A stretch of DNA of 64,000 nucleotides from Mucilaginibacter defluvii (GTDB lineage Bacteria; Bacteroidota; Bacteroidia; Sphingobacteriales; Sphingobacteriaceae). A model generated the notes under the pieces. It saw only the letters and a list, made by a program, of their open reading frames with translations. It was not told the origin of the DNA and ran no database searches. Shown here piece after piece: positions 26,174 through 34,119 of this stretch; the first letter of the stretch is position 1; every line of letters starts with the position of its first letter. The stretch spans positions 62,001 through 126,000 of the forward strand of contig NZ_BAABJI010000004.1 of the NCBI RefSeq assembly GCF_039543225.1, in the 5' to 3' direction. Position numbers and translations under genes: made by a program.

Positions 26174-26204
26174 ATAAAAAAAGCCTCACAGACATGTGAG
26201 GCTT
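26174..26204 (-). terminator. Terminator of tRNA-Asn
   Basis: AGCCTCAC pairs with GTGAGGCT, followed on the minus strand by TTTTTTT. It lies a few bases beyond the tRNA 3' end, on the island side. Confidence 0.8.
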
Positions 26205-26206
26205 TG

Positions 26207-26280
26207 CTCCTGAGGCTGGGCTCGAACCAGCGACCCTCTGATTAACAGTCAGATGCTCTAACCGGCTGAGCTACTCAGGA
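26207..26280 (-). tRNA. tRNA-Asn (anticodon GTT)
   Basis: 74 nt with a full cloverleaf: acceptor TCCTGAG/CTCAGGA with discriminator G, D-stem GCTC/GAGC, anticodon stem TCTGA/TCAGA around loop CTGTTAA, T-arm GCTGG/CCAGC around TTCGAGC. The 3' CCA is not encoded. Its 3' end is the right boundary of the island, and a copy of that end lies at 17916-17934. Confidence 0.97.
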
Positions 26281-26303
26281 ATGCTTTTTACCGATTGGGT
26301 GTG

Positions 26304-26311
26304 CAAAAGTA
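26304..26311 (-). promoter_or_regulatory. -7 promoter box for tRNA-Asn
   Basis: TACTTTTG on the minus strand (TAnnTTTG), 23 nt upstream of the tRNA 5' end. Confidence 0.5.
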
Positions 26312-26367
26312 TATTTTCTGCTTTAATTTCACAATATTTGCGGAAAAAAAATTTAAAATATTTTCAC

Positions 26368-27282
26368 ATGAGTTTGGTTGTTATTGGCACCGTGGCGTTT
26401 GACGCTATTGAAACACCCTTTGGTAAAACTGACAAAATTGTCGGTGGATCAGCGTCTTACGCGGGTTTGTCGGCTTCATATTTTTATGATAAAGTTAAAA
26501 TTGTGGCCGTAGTTGGCGATGATTTTCACCAAAGCGAAATAGACGATTTTAACGCGCATGGCATCAATACCGAAGGCCTGCAGGTAAAAAAAGGTGAAAA
26601 ATCATTCTTCTGGGCAGGCAAATACCATAACGACATGAACAGCCGCGACACGCTGGTTACTGATCTGAATGTGCTGGCTGATTTTGATCCCATCATTCCG
26701 GACAGCTACCAGGATTGTGAATACCTGATGCTGGGCAACCTTACCCCGCAGGTGCAGCAAACGGTTATCAGGCGTTTAGCCAAACGCCCTAAACTGATTG
26801 TGATGGATACCATGAACTTTTGGATGAACATTGCCTTGGATGACTTGCTGGATACACTGAAAATGGTGGATGTATTGACCATTAACGATGAAGAAGCTCG
26901 CCAGCTATCTGGCGAGTATTCATTGGTAAAGGCAGCTGCAAAAATACTGACCATGGGGCCTAAATACTTGGTTATTAAAAAAGGTGAGCACGGGGCTTTA
27001 CTGTTTGATAAGGACTCTGTTTTTGCGACACCGGCCCTGCCGCTTGCCGAGGTGTTTGACCCAACCGGTGCGGGCGACACGTTTGCCGGCGGTTTTATAG
27101 GTTATTTGGCCAAGGTTGGCAGCATCAATTTTAATAACATGAAGAATGCGCTGATCTACGGCTCAGCCCTGGCATCATTCTGCGTAGAGAAATTTGGCCC
27201 CGAACGCATAAAAAATCTTACACAGGAAGAAATAGCAGAACGCGTACAGCAATTTGTAAAGCTATCGAAGTTTGAGTTATAG
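26368..27282 (+). CDS. PfkB-family carbohydrate/nucleoside kinase
   Basis: 304 residues from the ATG at 26368 (MSLVVIGTVAFDAIETPFGK). The N-terminal GGSASYAGLSAS and the C-terminal PfkB signature DPTGAGDTFAGGFIGYLA, holding the catalytic Asp of the GAGD motif, define a ribokinase-type ATP-dependent kinase. The substrate (sugar, nucleoside or similar) is not evident. It is convergent with the cytochrome b5-like gene across a C/G-rich inverted repeat. Confidence 0.9.
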   Translation: MSLVVIGTVAFDAIETPFGKTDKIVGGSASYAGLSASYFYDKVKIVAVVGDDFHQSEIDDFNAHGINTEGLQVKKGEKSFFWAGKYHNDMNSRDTLVTDLNVLADFDPIIPDSYQDCEYLMLGNLTPQVQQTVIRRLAKRPKLIVMDTMNFWMNIALDDLLDTLKMVDVLTINDEEARQLSGEYSLVKAAAKILTMGPKYLVIKKGEHGALLFDKDSVFATPALPLAEVFDPTGAGDTFAGGFIGYLAKVGSINFNNMKNALIYGSALASFCVEKFGPERIKNLTQEEIAERVQQFVKLSKFEL

Positions 27283-27362
27283 GCCCCCTGCCCCCCTGAA
27301 GGGGGAAAAACGGTTTATATAGGTTTTTAAATTTAAGCTCCCCCTTTAGGGGGCAGGGGGGC
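27283..27362. repeat. C/G-rich inverted repeat between PfkB and cytochrome b5-like genes
   Basis: The left arm 27283-27306 (GCCCCCTGCCCCCCTGAAGG and onward) and right arm 27339-27362 are near-perfect reverse complements around a 32-bp A/T-rich spacer. It could act as a bidirectional terminator. The right arm supplies the last codons of the cytochrome b5-like gene. A related half copy lies at 57185-57209. Confidence 0.85.
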
Positions 27363-27599
27363 TGGGCTTAGTCTCCCCACCCGCTCAAACTTCTCAAAAA
27401 CGGTTTGTGTATGCGGGGCATCGGCCAGTTCTTCGGTCAAATCCTGCCCTGCCCAATGTTCGTAGTGTTTGCCGTTGCGCCAAAGGCGGCTTTCGGTTAC
27501 ATCGTAAATAATGCCCTGGTAAGCTACCCATATCTGCGGCTTATCCTGCCCGTTGCGGAGCGCTAATTGCGAGCGAGTATATTGCGGAAGGTTATCCAT
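27333..27599 (-). CDS. Cytochrome b5-like heme/steroid-binding domain protein
   Basis: 88 residues from the ATG at 27599 (MDNLPQYTRSQLALRNGQD). The segment IWVAYQGIIYDVTESRLWRNGKHYEHWAGQDLTEEL matches the cytochrome b5-like heme/steroid-binding domain, with His candidates in the HYEHWAG part. No membrane anchor. It overlaps the lycopene cyclase gene by 8 nt, so it belongs to the carotenoid operon and may donate electrons to a hydroxylase or desaturase. Its C-terminal PAPLPPKGGA is translated from a dispersed repeat arm and is probably recently acquired. Confidence 0.78.
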   Translation of the reverse strand: MDNLPQYTRSQLALRNGQDKPQIWVAYQGIIYDVTESRLWRNGKHYEHWAGQDLTEELADAPHTQTVFEKFERVGRLSPAPLPPKGGA

Positions 27600-28272
27600 T
27601 GGCTTTGCGGTGCTTGAAATACTCAAAAAAGCCAACATTCATCGCTAGCAAGGCCAGCGAGTAAAAATGATCCTCAAACGGAATAGTTCCAACACTGATG
27701 CCTAAATTCTCGGCATCGTTATATAAAACAACCGGTATCGAGGTAAGCAAACCATTCACAATATAAAACGGCAATAACGATACTATATAGGCCATGTAAA
27801 ACCTCGACAGCCACTCTGCCCTTATCATAAACTGCAGATAGACAATCAGTACAAACAGCAACCCGAATGTAACCGTGGTGTACAAACGGTCATGATACAG
27901 GATTAGCAAAACTGCCGAAAGAATAAGCAGCAGGTTTGATAAGATACGCGTGAGCCTGATGTTGGGCGACCACTTTACGTAGTAGTTAAGGCAGGCGTAG
28001 ATAAATATGCAGGCAAAAGGTACGGTCAAAAAAAACAGTATTTCCTCTAGCGGTAAACCATAAAATTTAATGCCGATGATACGCTCCTGGCTGAACCACC
28101 ATACACCTTTTACGGTAAACAATACATCCCAAAACAAAAATACCAAACCCGTGATACCCATCCCCGGCCAAATATAACGCCAGCTTTTGGCAAACTGCAC
28201 CCGCTTATCAAACGACAGTACAACCGGGAAAAAGATGGTCAAAAAATTAATGATGAGGTATGTGTACTTCAC
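27592..28272 (-). CDS. Lycopene cyclase-domain membrane protein
   Basis: 226 residues with six to seven membrane segments. Two PxEE/D-type motifs, GLPLEEILFF (near 73) and GTIPFEDHFYS (near 197), are those of the heterodimeric CrtYc/CrtYd lycopene beta-cyclases, here fused in one chain. It should cyclise lycopene ends to beta-carotene in the membrane. It overlaps its upstream neighbour by 4 nt and the cytochrome b5-like gene by 8 nt. Confidence 0.88.
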   Translation of the reverse strand: MKYTYLIINFLTIFFPVVLSFDKRVQFAKSWRYIWPGMGITGLVFLFWDVLFTVKGVWWFSQERIIGIKFYGLPLEEILFFLTVPFACIFIYACLNYYVKWSPNIRLTRILSNLLLILSAVLLILYHDRLYTTVTFGLLFVLIVYLQFMIRAEWLSRFYMAYIVSLLPFYIVNGLLTSIPVVLYNDAENLGISVGTIPFEDHFYSLALLAMNVGFFEYFKHRKANG

Positions 28273-28811
28273 TTTAAGGCGGCTAATTGCTTGTGTAAAT
28301 ACTCATTCTCGGTAGCGGTACACCTTTTTGATTCGATCAGGAATTTTACAGTGGTACGTATCAAGTCTGTATCCTCTTCCTTATAGTTTTTCTTTTTAAT
28401 TTGTTCAATAATGGTCTTGCGGTCGTTCTCCAGGTTTTTATGATAACCCAAGAAACCAGGCACGTTATGCTCTACCGAAAAACGCATAAACCTTATCTCA
28501 ATATTATGCGGATCAGCGGCTACCGCTTCAGCATACGTTTTTTCGGAAGCGTTGAGGTATTTCAGTTTAGTAAACGGGTTCCAGGCGTGTATGGCTTTAA
28601 GCGCCTGCAAAGTGGCCATATAGCCTGTTATCAAGGCATTTTTATGCTTAGTGGCGTCCAGCGCGTTGTAAAGCGAATCGGTAGTTTTACTGCTTTTAAG
28701 CGCGGTTAACAGTTGCTTGCGTATTACTTCAGGGTCGTGCTCGTTTGCCCTTGCCCGGTTAATGCCAATGCTTAAAAACAGTAAACAACTTAATACGAGT
28801 ACCTTCATCAA
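28269..28811 (-). CDS. Unknown secreted 180-aa protein in carotenoid operon
   Basis: I do not recognise a family. A signal peptide (about 1-22, ending ARA) precedes an all-helical protein with TPR-like segments (KYLNASEKTYAEAVAADPHNIEIRFMRFSVEHN). It overlaps crtB by 4 nt upstream and the lycopene cyclase gene by 4 nt downstream, so it is tightly locked in the operon. A periplasmic role linked to carotenoid placement or handling is possible but unproven. Confidence 0.7.
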   Translation of the reverse strand: MMKVLVLSCLLFLSIGINRARANEHDPEVIRKQLLTALKSSKTTDSLYNALDATKHKNALITGYMATLQALKAIHAWNPFTKLKYLNASEKTYAEAVAADPHNIEIRFMRFSVEHNVPGFLGYHKNLENDRKTIIEQIKKKNYKEEDTDLIRTTVKFLIESKRCTATENEYLHKQLAALK

Positions 28812-29644
28812 ATAGCCTTAAGTTTTTGCTGCATTACAGCCTGTGCAAATAACGCTATTTTTCTGGTATCTGATACGCGCACCCGTTTTTGCAGAATATG
28901 ATCCACCGGGGTTGTGCTGATTTTTTTGAACAATTGCTTGTAATAAGTATAGGCAATGTAAACACCCAGCTTGCAGCCAACAGGTAGCATTTTGATACCC
29001 TCGTATCCCATATCAAAGTCACGCTGTATATCCTGCTCAATTTCCTGTTTATCGCACTCGGTAAATTTATCAAAGTTTACATTGGGGAAGTAGGTACGGC
29101 CGCGCTCTTCTTTATCGGCTTTAACATCCCGCAAAAAGTTTACTTTTTGGAAAGCCGAACCCAGCGCGCACGCATGAGACACCAATGCCCGGTATTGCGC
29201 ATCATTACCTTCGCAAAAAACGCGCAGGCACATTAAACCCACTACTTCGGCCGAGCCATAAATGTATGCCTTATAACCATCTTCATCATAAGTGTTGGCA
29301 TACAGATCCATCTCCATAGATGTTAAAAATGCGTCGATCAGATCGGCTTCGATGCCATAATGATTTACTACTACCTGGAAGGCATGTAAAACAGGATTCA
29401 AGCTGATGCGCTCCTCAATAGCTTTGAAGGTATCGGCCCTGAAAGTGGCTATCAATTTGGCTTTATCAAAATCGTGAAAGGTATCTACAATTTCATCAGC
29501 ATAGCGTACAAAACCGTAAATAGCATATATAGGATCCCTGAACTTTGGCGAAAAAGCTTTTATACCCAGGCTGAAAGAGGTACTGTATTTATTGGTGATC
29601 AGTCGGCTACAATCAAAACAGGTACTGTCGTAAAGCTGCATCAT
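28808..29644 (-). CDS. crtB: Phytoene synthase (CrtB)
   Basis: 278 residues from the ATG at 29644. Condenses two geranylgeranyl diphosphates to phytoene. Both Asp-rich motifs are present: YADEIVDTF (about 47) and NFLRDVKADKEERGRTYFP (about 165). A start 21 codons upstream is open but would run toward the crtI promoter region and lacks homology-like character. It is first in the minus-strand carotenoid operon, divergent from crtI with 92 nt between starts. Confidence 0.95.
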   Translation of the reverse strand: MMQLYDSTCFDCSRLITNKYSTSFSLGIKAFSPKFRDPIYAIYGFVRYADEIVDTFHDFDKAKLIATFRADTFKAIEERISLNPVLHAFQVVVNHYGIEADLIDAFLTSMEMDLYANTYDEDGYKAYIYGSAEVVGLMCLRVFCEGNDAQYRALVSHACALGSAFQKVNFLRDVKADKEERGRTYFPNVNFDKFTECDKQEIEQDIQRDFDMGYEGIKMLPVGCKLGVYIAYTYYKQLFKKISTTPVDHILQKRVRVSDTRKIALFAQAVMQQKLKAI

Positions 29645-29736
29645 AATTTGAGGGTTACCGTAAATGTACAAATTGCAGTTCATTTTGTTTGTTAACGGCT
29701 CAAACAATTTGCCTACTTTGGGTTATTAGAGTGAAC

Positions 29737-31230
29737 ATGCTTAAAAGTAAAATTGCCGTTATCGGATCGGGTTTCGCAGGCTTAAGCGCCGCCTGCGTTT
29801 TAGCCAAACAAGGGTATGATGTAACCATATACGAGAAGAACAGTCAGCCCGGGGGCCGGGCGCAGGTTTGGGAAACGCAGGGCTTCCGTTTTGATATGGG
29901 CCCGAGCTGGTACTGGATGCCCGATGTTTTTGAGGATTTCTTAGCGCAATTTGGCAAAAAGCCAGCTGATTACTACCAGCTAAAGCGGCTTGATCCGGGC
30001 TATCGCGTTTATTTTGGCAAGGATGACCTTTTAGATGTACCGGCAGATATGGCCGAACTGGAAGCCATGTTCGAGGCGATTGAACCGGGTAGCAGCGAAA
30101 AGCTCCGGCAGTTTTTAAAGCAGGCCGAATATAAATATAAGGTCGGCATGGGCGAGTATGTGTTCAAACCCTCGCACTCAATAACCGAATACTTTGATCT
30201 TAACCTGATCAAAAAAAGCCTGGGCATTCAATTGCTCACCAGTATGAGTAAGCACTTACGTAAGTACTTTCGTAATTCTAAGCTGATTAAACTACTCGAG
30301 TTTCCGGTGCTATTTTTAGGCGCTACGCCGCAAAACACGCCCGCCATGTACAGCATGATGAACTATGCCGACCTGGCGTTAGGCACCTGGTACCCGATGG
30401 GCGGCATGAATGAGATAGTTAAAGCGATGGTTAACCTGGCGCAGGATTTAGGCGTAACCATAAAACTTGATACTGAAGTAAAGCATTTGCGGGTAGATGT
30501 TGGCAAGGTTACCGCCATTGAAACCGACAAGGGTAATTTTACGGCAGATGTGGTTGTGGCTGGCGCCGATTACGAACATGTGGATCAGAAACTGATAGAC
30601 AAACCGTTCCGTAACTACACGGAAAAATACTGGGATAGCCGTACCATGTCGCCATCGAGCCTGCTGTTTTACATCGGCCTTAACAAAAAGGTGGGCGATA
30701 TAAAACACCATAACTTGTTTTTTGATGAGGATTTTGATAAGCATGCCCACGAAATTTATACCGAGCCGCAATGGCCATCAAAGCCGTTGTTTTACGCCTC
30801 GTGCCCATCAAAAACGGATAACAGCGTAGCGCCCGAGGGCTGCGAGAACATGTTTTTCCTGATGCCATTGGCGCCGGGCCTATTGGATAGCGAGGCCATG
30901 CGCGAAAAATATTTCGACTTAATGGTGAACCGCTTTGAGGCAATAACCGGCGAAAGCATCCGGGATGCCATTGTGGTAAAACGAAGCTACGCGATGAATG
31001 ACTTTAAGGCCGATTATCACTCTTATAAAGGCAACGCTTACGGCCTGGCAAATACCTTAAAGCAAACCGCCTTTTTAAAACCGGCCATGCGCGCTAAACA
31101 TATTAAAAACTTACTGTACACCGGGCAGCTTACCGTACCCGGACCAGGCGTTCCGCCGGCTATTATATCGGGCAGGGTGGTTGCCGCCGAGGTACAAAAG
31201 CTGATAAAGACCGAGGTTAAGCAACCATAA
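29737..31230 (+). CDS. crtI: Phytoene desaturase (CrtI)
   Basis: 497 residues. The FAD-binding motif VIGSGFAGLSAACVLAKQG (about 8-26) is followed by EKNSQPGGRA, and the C-terminal CrtI signature includes LLYTGQLTVPGPGVPPAIISG. It introduces the double bonds that convert phytoene to lycopene at the membrane. The ATG at 29737 is used; a GTG two codons earlier is also possible. An imperfect -7 box (TACTTTG, one base short) lies upstream. Divergent from crtB. Confidence 0.95.
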   Translation: MLKSKIAVIGSGFAGLSAACVLAKQGYDVTIYEKNSQPGGRAQVWETQGFRFDMGPSWYWMPDVFEDFLAQFGKKPADYYQLKRLDPGYRVYFGKDDLLDVPADMAELEAMFEAIEPGSSEKLRQFLKQAEYKYKVGMGEYVFKPSHSITEYFDLNLIKKSLGIQLLTSMSKHLRKYFRNSKLIKLLEFPVLFLGATPQNTPAMYSMMNYADLALGTWYPMGGMNEIVKAMVNLAQDLGVTIKLDTEVKHLRVDVGKVTAIETDKGNFTADVVVAGADYEHVDQKLIDKPFRNYTEKYWDSRTMSPSSLLFYIGLNKKVGDIKHHNLFFDEDFDKHAHEIYTEPQWPSKPLFYASCPSKTDNSVAPEGCENMFFLMPLAPGLLDSEAMREKYFDLMVNRFEAITGESIRDAIVVKRSYAMNDFKADYHSYKGNAYGLANTLKQTAFLKPAMRAKHIKNLLYTGQLTVPGPGVPPAIISGRVVAAEVQKLIKTEVKQP

Positions 31231-31244
31231 CACATTGTAATTGC

Positions 31245-31252
31245 TACCTTTG
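31245..31252 (+). promoter_or_regulatory. -7 promoter box for rRNA methyltransferase, leaderless spacing
   Basis: TACCTTTG (TAnnTTTG) ends 5 nt before the ATG at 31258. Confidence 0.5.
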
Positions 31253-31257
31253 CGCCT

Positions 31258-32445
31258 ATGGTTGACGTTATATTAAAAAAGGGCAAAGAAAAAGCGGTAT
31301 TACAACGCCACCCCTGGGTGTTCTCGGGCGCTATAGAGCGGGTTAAAGGCAAACCCGCCAATGGCGACGTAGTACGGCTGGTATCTGCCCAGGGTACCTT
31401 TATGGCCTATGGTTTTTATAACGATAAATCGCGCGTGGCGCTCCGGCTACTGGAATGGAACGAGGAAGTGCCGGTTGACGAAGCCTGGTTTCGCGCCAAA
31501 GTTGCCGATGCTGTTAACGCCCGCCGCCATGTGCTTGCTGATGGCGAAAACAACACCTGCCGGCTAATATTCAGCGAGGCTGATTACCTGCCCGGGCTGA
31601 TTGTTGACAAATATGCCGATCACCTGGCCGTACAGGTACTTACATCGGGCATTGAAAACAATATGCCGGTTATTATAGATGAATTGCAAAAGCTACTCCA
31701 CCCAAAAAGTATTTTTGATAAAAGCGACGCTTCATCGCGCCAGCATGAGGGTTTAGTTACCGAAAATAAACTGCTTTGGGGTAGCCAGCCACCCGAACTG
31801 GTTGAGGTGAAAGAGAACGGTATAACCTATGGCATCAACATCGCCGAAGGGCAAAAATCAGGCTTTTACTGCGACCAGCGCGATAACCGCTGCATACTGG
31901 CATCGTACGCTAAAGGCAAAAAGGTGCTGGATTGCTTTTCGTACACCGGTGGTTTCACTTTAAACAGCCTGAAAAGTGAAGCTGCTTCTGTTACCAGCGT
32001 GGATAGCTCGGCATTGGCCGTTGAAACCCTGAACGAGAATATCCGACTGAATAATTTTGATGCGGCCAAGCATCAGGCTATTAAGGCCGATGTGAACAGC
32101 CAGCTCCGCCGCTTTAAAGACGACGGCGAAAAGTTCGATGTGATTGTGCTCGATCCGCCAAAGTATGCGCCATCCCGCTCGGCGTTAGACAGGGCTTCAC
32201 GCGCTTACAAAGATCTGAACCGTATTGCTATGCTGCTGCTTAACGATGGCGGCCTGCTGGCTACCTTTTCCTGCTCAGGCGCTATGGATATGGAGACCTT
32301 TAAACAGGTGCTGGCCTGGGCCGCCCTTGATGCGGGCAAGCAGGTACAGTTCATCCACCAGTTTTGCCAGCCGGAAGATCACCCGGTGCGCTCTTCATTC
32401 CCGGAAGGTGAATATTTAAAGGGACTGCTTTGCAGGGTGTTTTAA
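31258..32445 (+). CDS. Class I SAM-dependent rRNA methyltransferase (RlmI/PUA-type)
   Basis: 395 residues. The N-terminal PUA-like RNA-binding domain (about 1-75, RHPWVFSGAIERVKG) precedes an EEHEE-type linker domain and a Rossmann methyltransferase domain: motif I KVLDCFSYTGGFTL (about 222) and the catalytic/target-binding segment IVLDPPKYAPS (about 298). This matches the RlmI/RlmK-L family that makes 5-methylcytosine in 23S rRNA. No Cys is visible right after the DPPK motif, so the exact base is uncertain. Convergent with the Crp-family gene. Confidence 0.87.
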   Translation: MVDVILKKGKEKAVLQRHPWVFSGAIERVKGKPANGDVVRLVSAQGTFMAYGFYNDKSRVALRLLEWNEEVPVDEAWFRAKVADAVNARRHVLADGENNTCRLIFSEADYLPGLIVDKYADHLAVQVLTSGIENNMPVIIDELQKLLHPKSIFDKSDASSRQHEGLVTENKLLWGSQPPELVEVKENGITYGINIAEGQKSGFYCDQRDNRCILASYAKGKKVLDCFSYTGGFTLNSLKSEAASVTSVDSSALAVETLNENIRLNNFDAAKHQAIKADVNSQLRRFKDDGEKFDVIVLDPPKYAPSRSALDRASRAYKDLNRIAMLLLNDGGLLATFSCSGAMDMETFKQVLAWAALDAGKQVQFIHQFCQPEDHPVRSSFPEGEYLKGLLCRVF

Positions 32446-32449
32446 AGAT

Positions 32450-33034
32450 TTAACTATTCAATTTAACATTTTGATGCCTGACGCGGCTCAGCGTTTCGCG
32501 CGATACGCCTAAGTAAGACGCTATCATATGCAAGGGAACCCGGCGGTGTATCAACGGATGTTTTTTGATAAATTCAAAATACCTTTCTTCCGCGGACTGA
32601 CTGATACTACTAAAAATCCGGTTCTGGCTGGCATCAAAGCACCTTGCATCCAGCAAATCTTTCATACGTTTAAACGCGGGTATGTTTTGGCACAGCGCAT
32701 CCATATCCGCTTTACTAATCATGAGCACTTCGCTATCAACCAGCGCGTCAACATTTCCCTTTGCAGGTTCACCAAAATTATAACTCTCATAATCAGCTAT
32801 CCACCAATTTTCAACGGCAAAGCGTAAAATATGCTCTGATCCGTCATCACCTATCCGGAACAGCCGCAAACATCCGCTAACAACAAAGCAATTATACTTG
32901 CTTACCGTACCTTCGTGCAATAAATACTGACGTTTGCGCAACCTGCGCGGTATGGCCACCTGCTTTACAGCCGCTAAATCCTCGGGGGTGAAGTTTTCTT
33001 TTTCGGTAAGATAACGGGCAAGTACATCAAACAT
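32450..33034 (-). CDS. Crp/Fnr-family transcriptional regulator
   Basis: 194 residues with a cyclic-nucleotide-binding-like beta-roll domain (about 25-120) and a C-terminal helix-turn-helix (HMIASYLGVSRETLSRVRHQ, about 168-187). Of the type common in Bacteroidota, where the ligand is often unknown. A -7 box lies 17 nt upstream. It stands alone, so its target cannot be read from context; the divergent-side SDR gene is on the same strand. Confidence 0.9.
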   Translation of the reverse strand: MFDVLARYLTEKENFTPEDLAAVKQVAIPRRLRKRQYLLHEGTVSKYNCFVVSGCLRLFRIGDDGSEHILRFAVENWWIADYESYNFGEPAKGNVDALVDSEVLMISKADMDALCQNIPAFKRMKDLLDARCFDASQNRIFSSISQSAEERYFEFIKKHPLIHRRVPLHMIASYLGVSRETLSRVRHQNVKLNS

Positions 33035-33051
33035 AGCTAAGTTGCTTTTAA

Positions 33052-33059
33052 CAAAGCTA
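33052..33059 (-). promoter_or_regulatory. -7 promoter box for Crp-family gene
   Basis: TAGCTTTG on the minus strand (TAnnTTTG), 17 nt upstream of the start at 33034. Confidence 0.45.
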
Positions 33060-33123
33060 TTTAAAATACTATTCCATATTTATGAGCATTGAAAATATGG
33101 AGCTACGCTGACCGAACAATTAT

Positions 33124-33157
33124 AACCGGGTATAAATTTTTATACCCGGTTTTTTTT
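33124..33157. terminator. Strong hairpin with T-run between Crp and SDR genes
   Basis: ACCGGGTATA (33125-33134) pairs perfectly with TATACCCGGT (33141-33150), and eight T follow on the plus strand. The only gene ending nearby is the minus-strand SDR (stop at 33164), for which the following run is weaker (TTATAATT). It may work in both directions. Confidence 0.65.
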
Positions 33158-33163
33158 AAAGTA

Positions 33164-33940
33164 TTATCTGTCCTGCATCATTAAACTGATGTTGGTAACG
33201 CCGCCATCGGCGAGTAACTCGGTACCGAGCATAAAGGACGACTCATCGGACGCCAGGAAAACCGCCGCATTACCAATATCAGCAGGCCGGCCAATGCGAC
33301 CAAGCGGAATATCTTTTACCCATGCTTGCTTTACCTCGTCAACCATGCCTTCAGGCACCAATTTATCAAATACAGGAGTGTCAATAGTTCCCGGCGAAAG
33401 TACGTTCACCCTGATCTTTCTGTTCAATAAATCTAATGACAAGCCACGCGCCAAAGATATCACTGCCGCCTTTGCCGCACTGTAAATAGCCATACCCGGA
33501 AACGCCCGGTGCGCCGCGGTTGAGCCAATCAGTATTATCGAAGCGCCATCCTGCAAGTAAGGCAATGCCTTTTGCACGGTAAAGTAAACACTCTTCAGGT
33601 TGAGGTTCATAAATTTATCGTAACTGCTTTCATCCGTATCCGCTATAGCGCCCATGCGCGCACCGTCAACCACACCGCCTGCATTTACTACCAGCACATC
33701 TATCTTACCCAATTGGTTAAATGTTTGACTGAACAGCGCTTCAAGGTCATCCATTTTTGTAACATCTCCTTTAATCCCATTAAAATGGCCGCCAAGCGCA
33801 TATACCGCCTCATTTAAGGTCGCTTCATTTCGCCCGTTAATAACGCCTTTTGCACCTTCAAGTTTAAATGCCTGCGCTATACCGTAACCAATACCGCTAT
33901 TACCCCCGGTAACCACGGCTACTTTATTTTTCAATCTCAT
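33164..33940 (-). CDS. Short-chain dehydrogenase/reductase (FabG-like)
   Basis: 258 residues from the ATG at 33940 (MRLKNKVAVVTGGNSGIG). Motifs: TGGNSGIG (11-18), NAGG (about 88), Ser in LIGSTAAHRAFPGMAIYSAAK with Tyr and Lys of YSAAK, and LADGG near the end. A classical SDR acting on an unknown alcohol or ketone. It stands alone with a strong hairpin after the stop. Unlike the island SDR it keeps the usual catalytic Ser. Confidence 0.88.
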   Translation of the reverse strand: MRLKNKVAVVTGGNSGIGYGIAQAFKLEGAKGVINGRNEATLNEAVYALGGHFNGIKGDVTKMDDLEALFSQTFNQLGKIDVLVVNAGGVVDGARMGAIADTDESSYDKFMNLNLKSVYFTVQKALPYLQDGASIILIGSTAAHRAFPGMAIYSAAKAAVISLARGLSLDLLNRKIRVNVLSPGTIDTPVFDKLVPEGMVDEVKQAWVKDIPLGRIGRPADIGNAAVFLASDESSFMLGTELLADGGVTNISLMMQDR

Positions 33941-34061
33941 TGCATAATTTTTGTTGATCAAAGTTGCGTTAACAACGGGGACCGCAACAAGGAGATATGC
34001 CTCAAAATCGTGGTGACAAATGTCACAAAACAGCGTTAGATGGAATAGCAAAAGGCATAAA

Positions 34062-34096
34062 CACAAAAGCGGGCGCAGTATAATTACTACGCCCGC
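34062..34096 (-). terminator. Terminator after TonB-dependent receptor
   Basis: GCGGGCG (34069-34075) pairs with CGCCCGC (34090-34096), followed on the minus strand by TTTTGTGTTT. Confidence 0.6.
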
Positions 34097-34119
34097 CCGG
34101 TATTTAGCAGTGGCAGCTG

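Larger units (their letters stand above)
17935..26206. mobile_element. Genomic island at tRNA-Asn carrying a glycosyltransferase/PhyH cluster
   Basis: About 8.3 kb lies between the tRNA-Asn gene (right) and a 19-bp copy of its 3' end (left). The genes inside have visibly more A/T-rich codons than both flanks and no relation to flanking functions. There is no integrase, relaxase, transposase or IS; about 1.2 kb at the right end looks decayed. It may be an old integrative element that lost its integrase, or one mobilised in trans. Confidence 0.75.

Noticed and set aside
17935..26206. Prophage or complete integrative conjugative element
   Set aside because: No capsid, tail, terminase, lysis, relaxase, T4SS or integrase genes are visible; only a tRNA-bounded island can be supported.
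33941..34066. Longer SDR start at 34066
   Set aside because: It adds a Cys/Leu-rich 42-residue stretch before a standard SDR N-terminus; the ATG at 33940 fits the fold.
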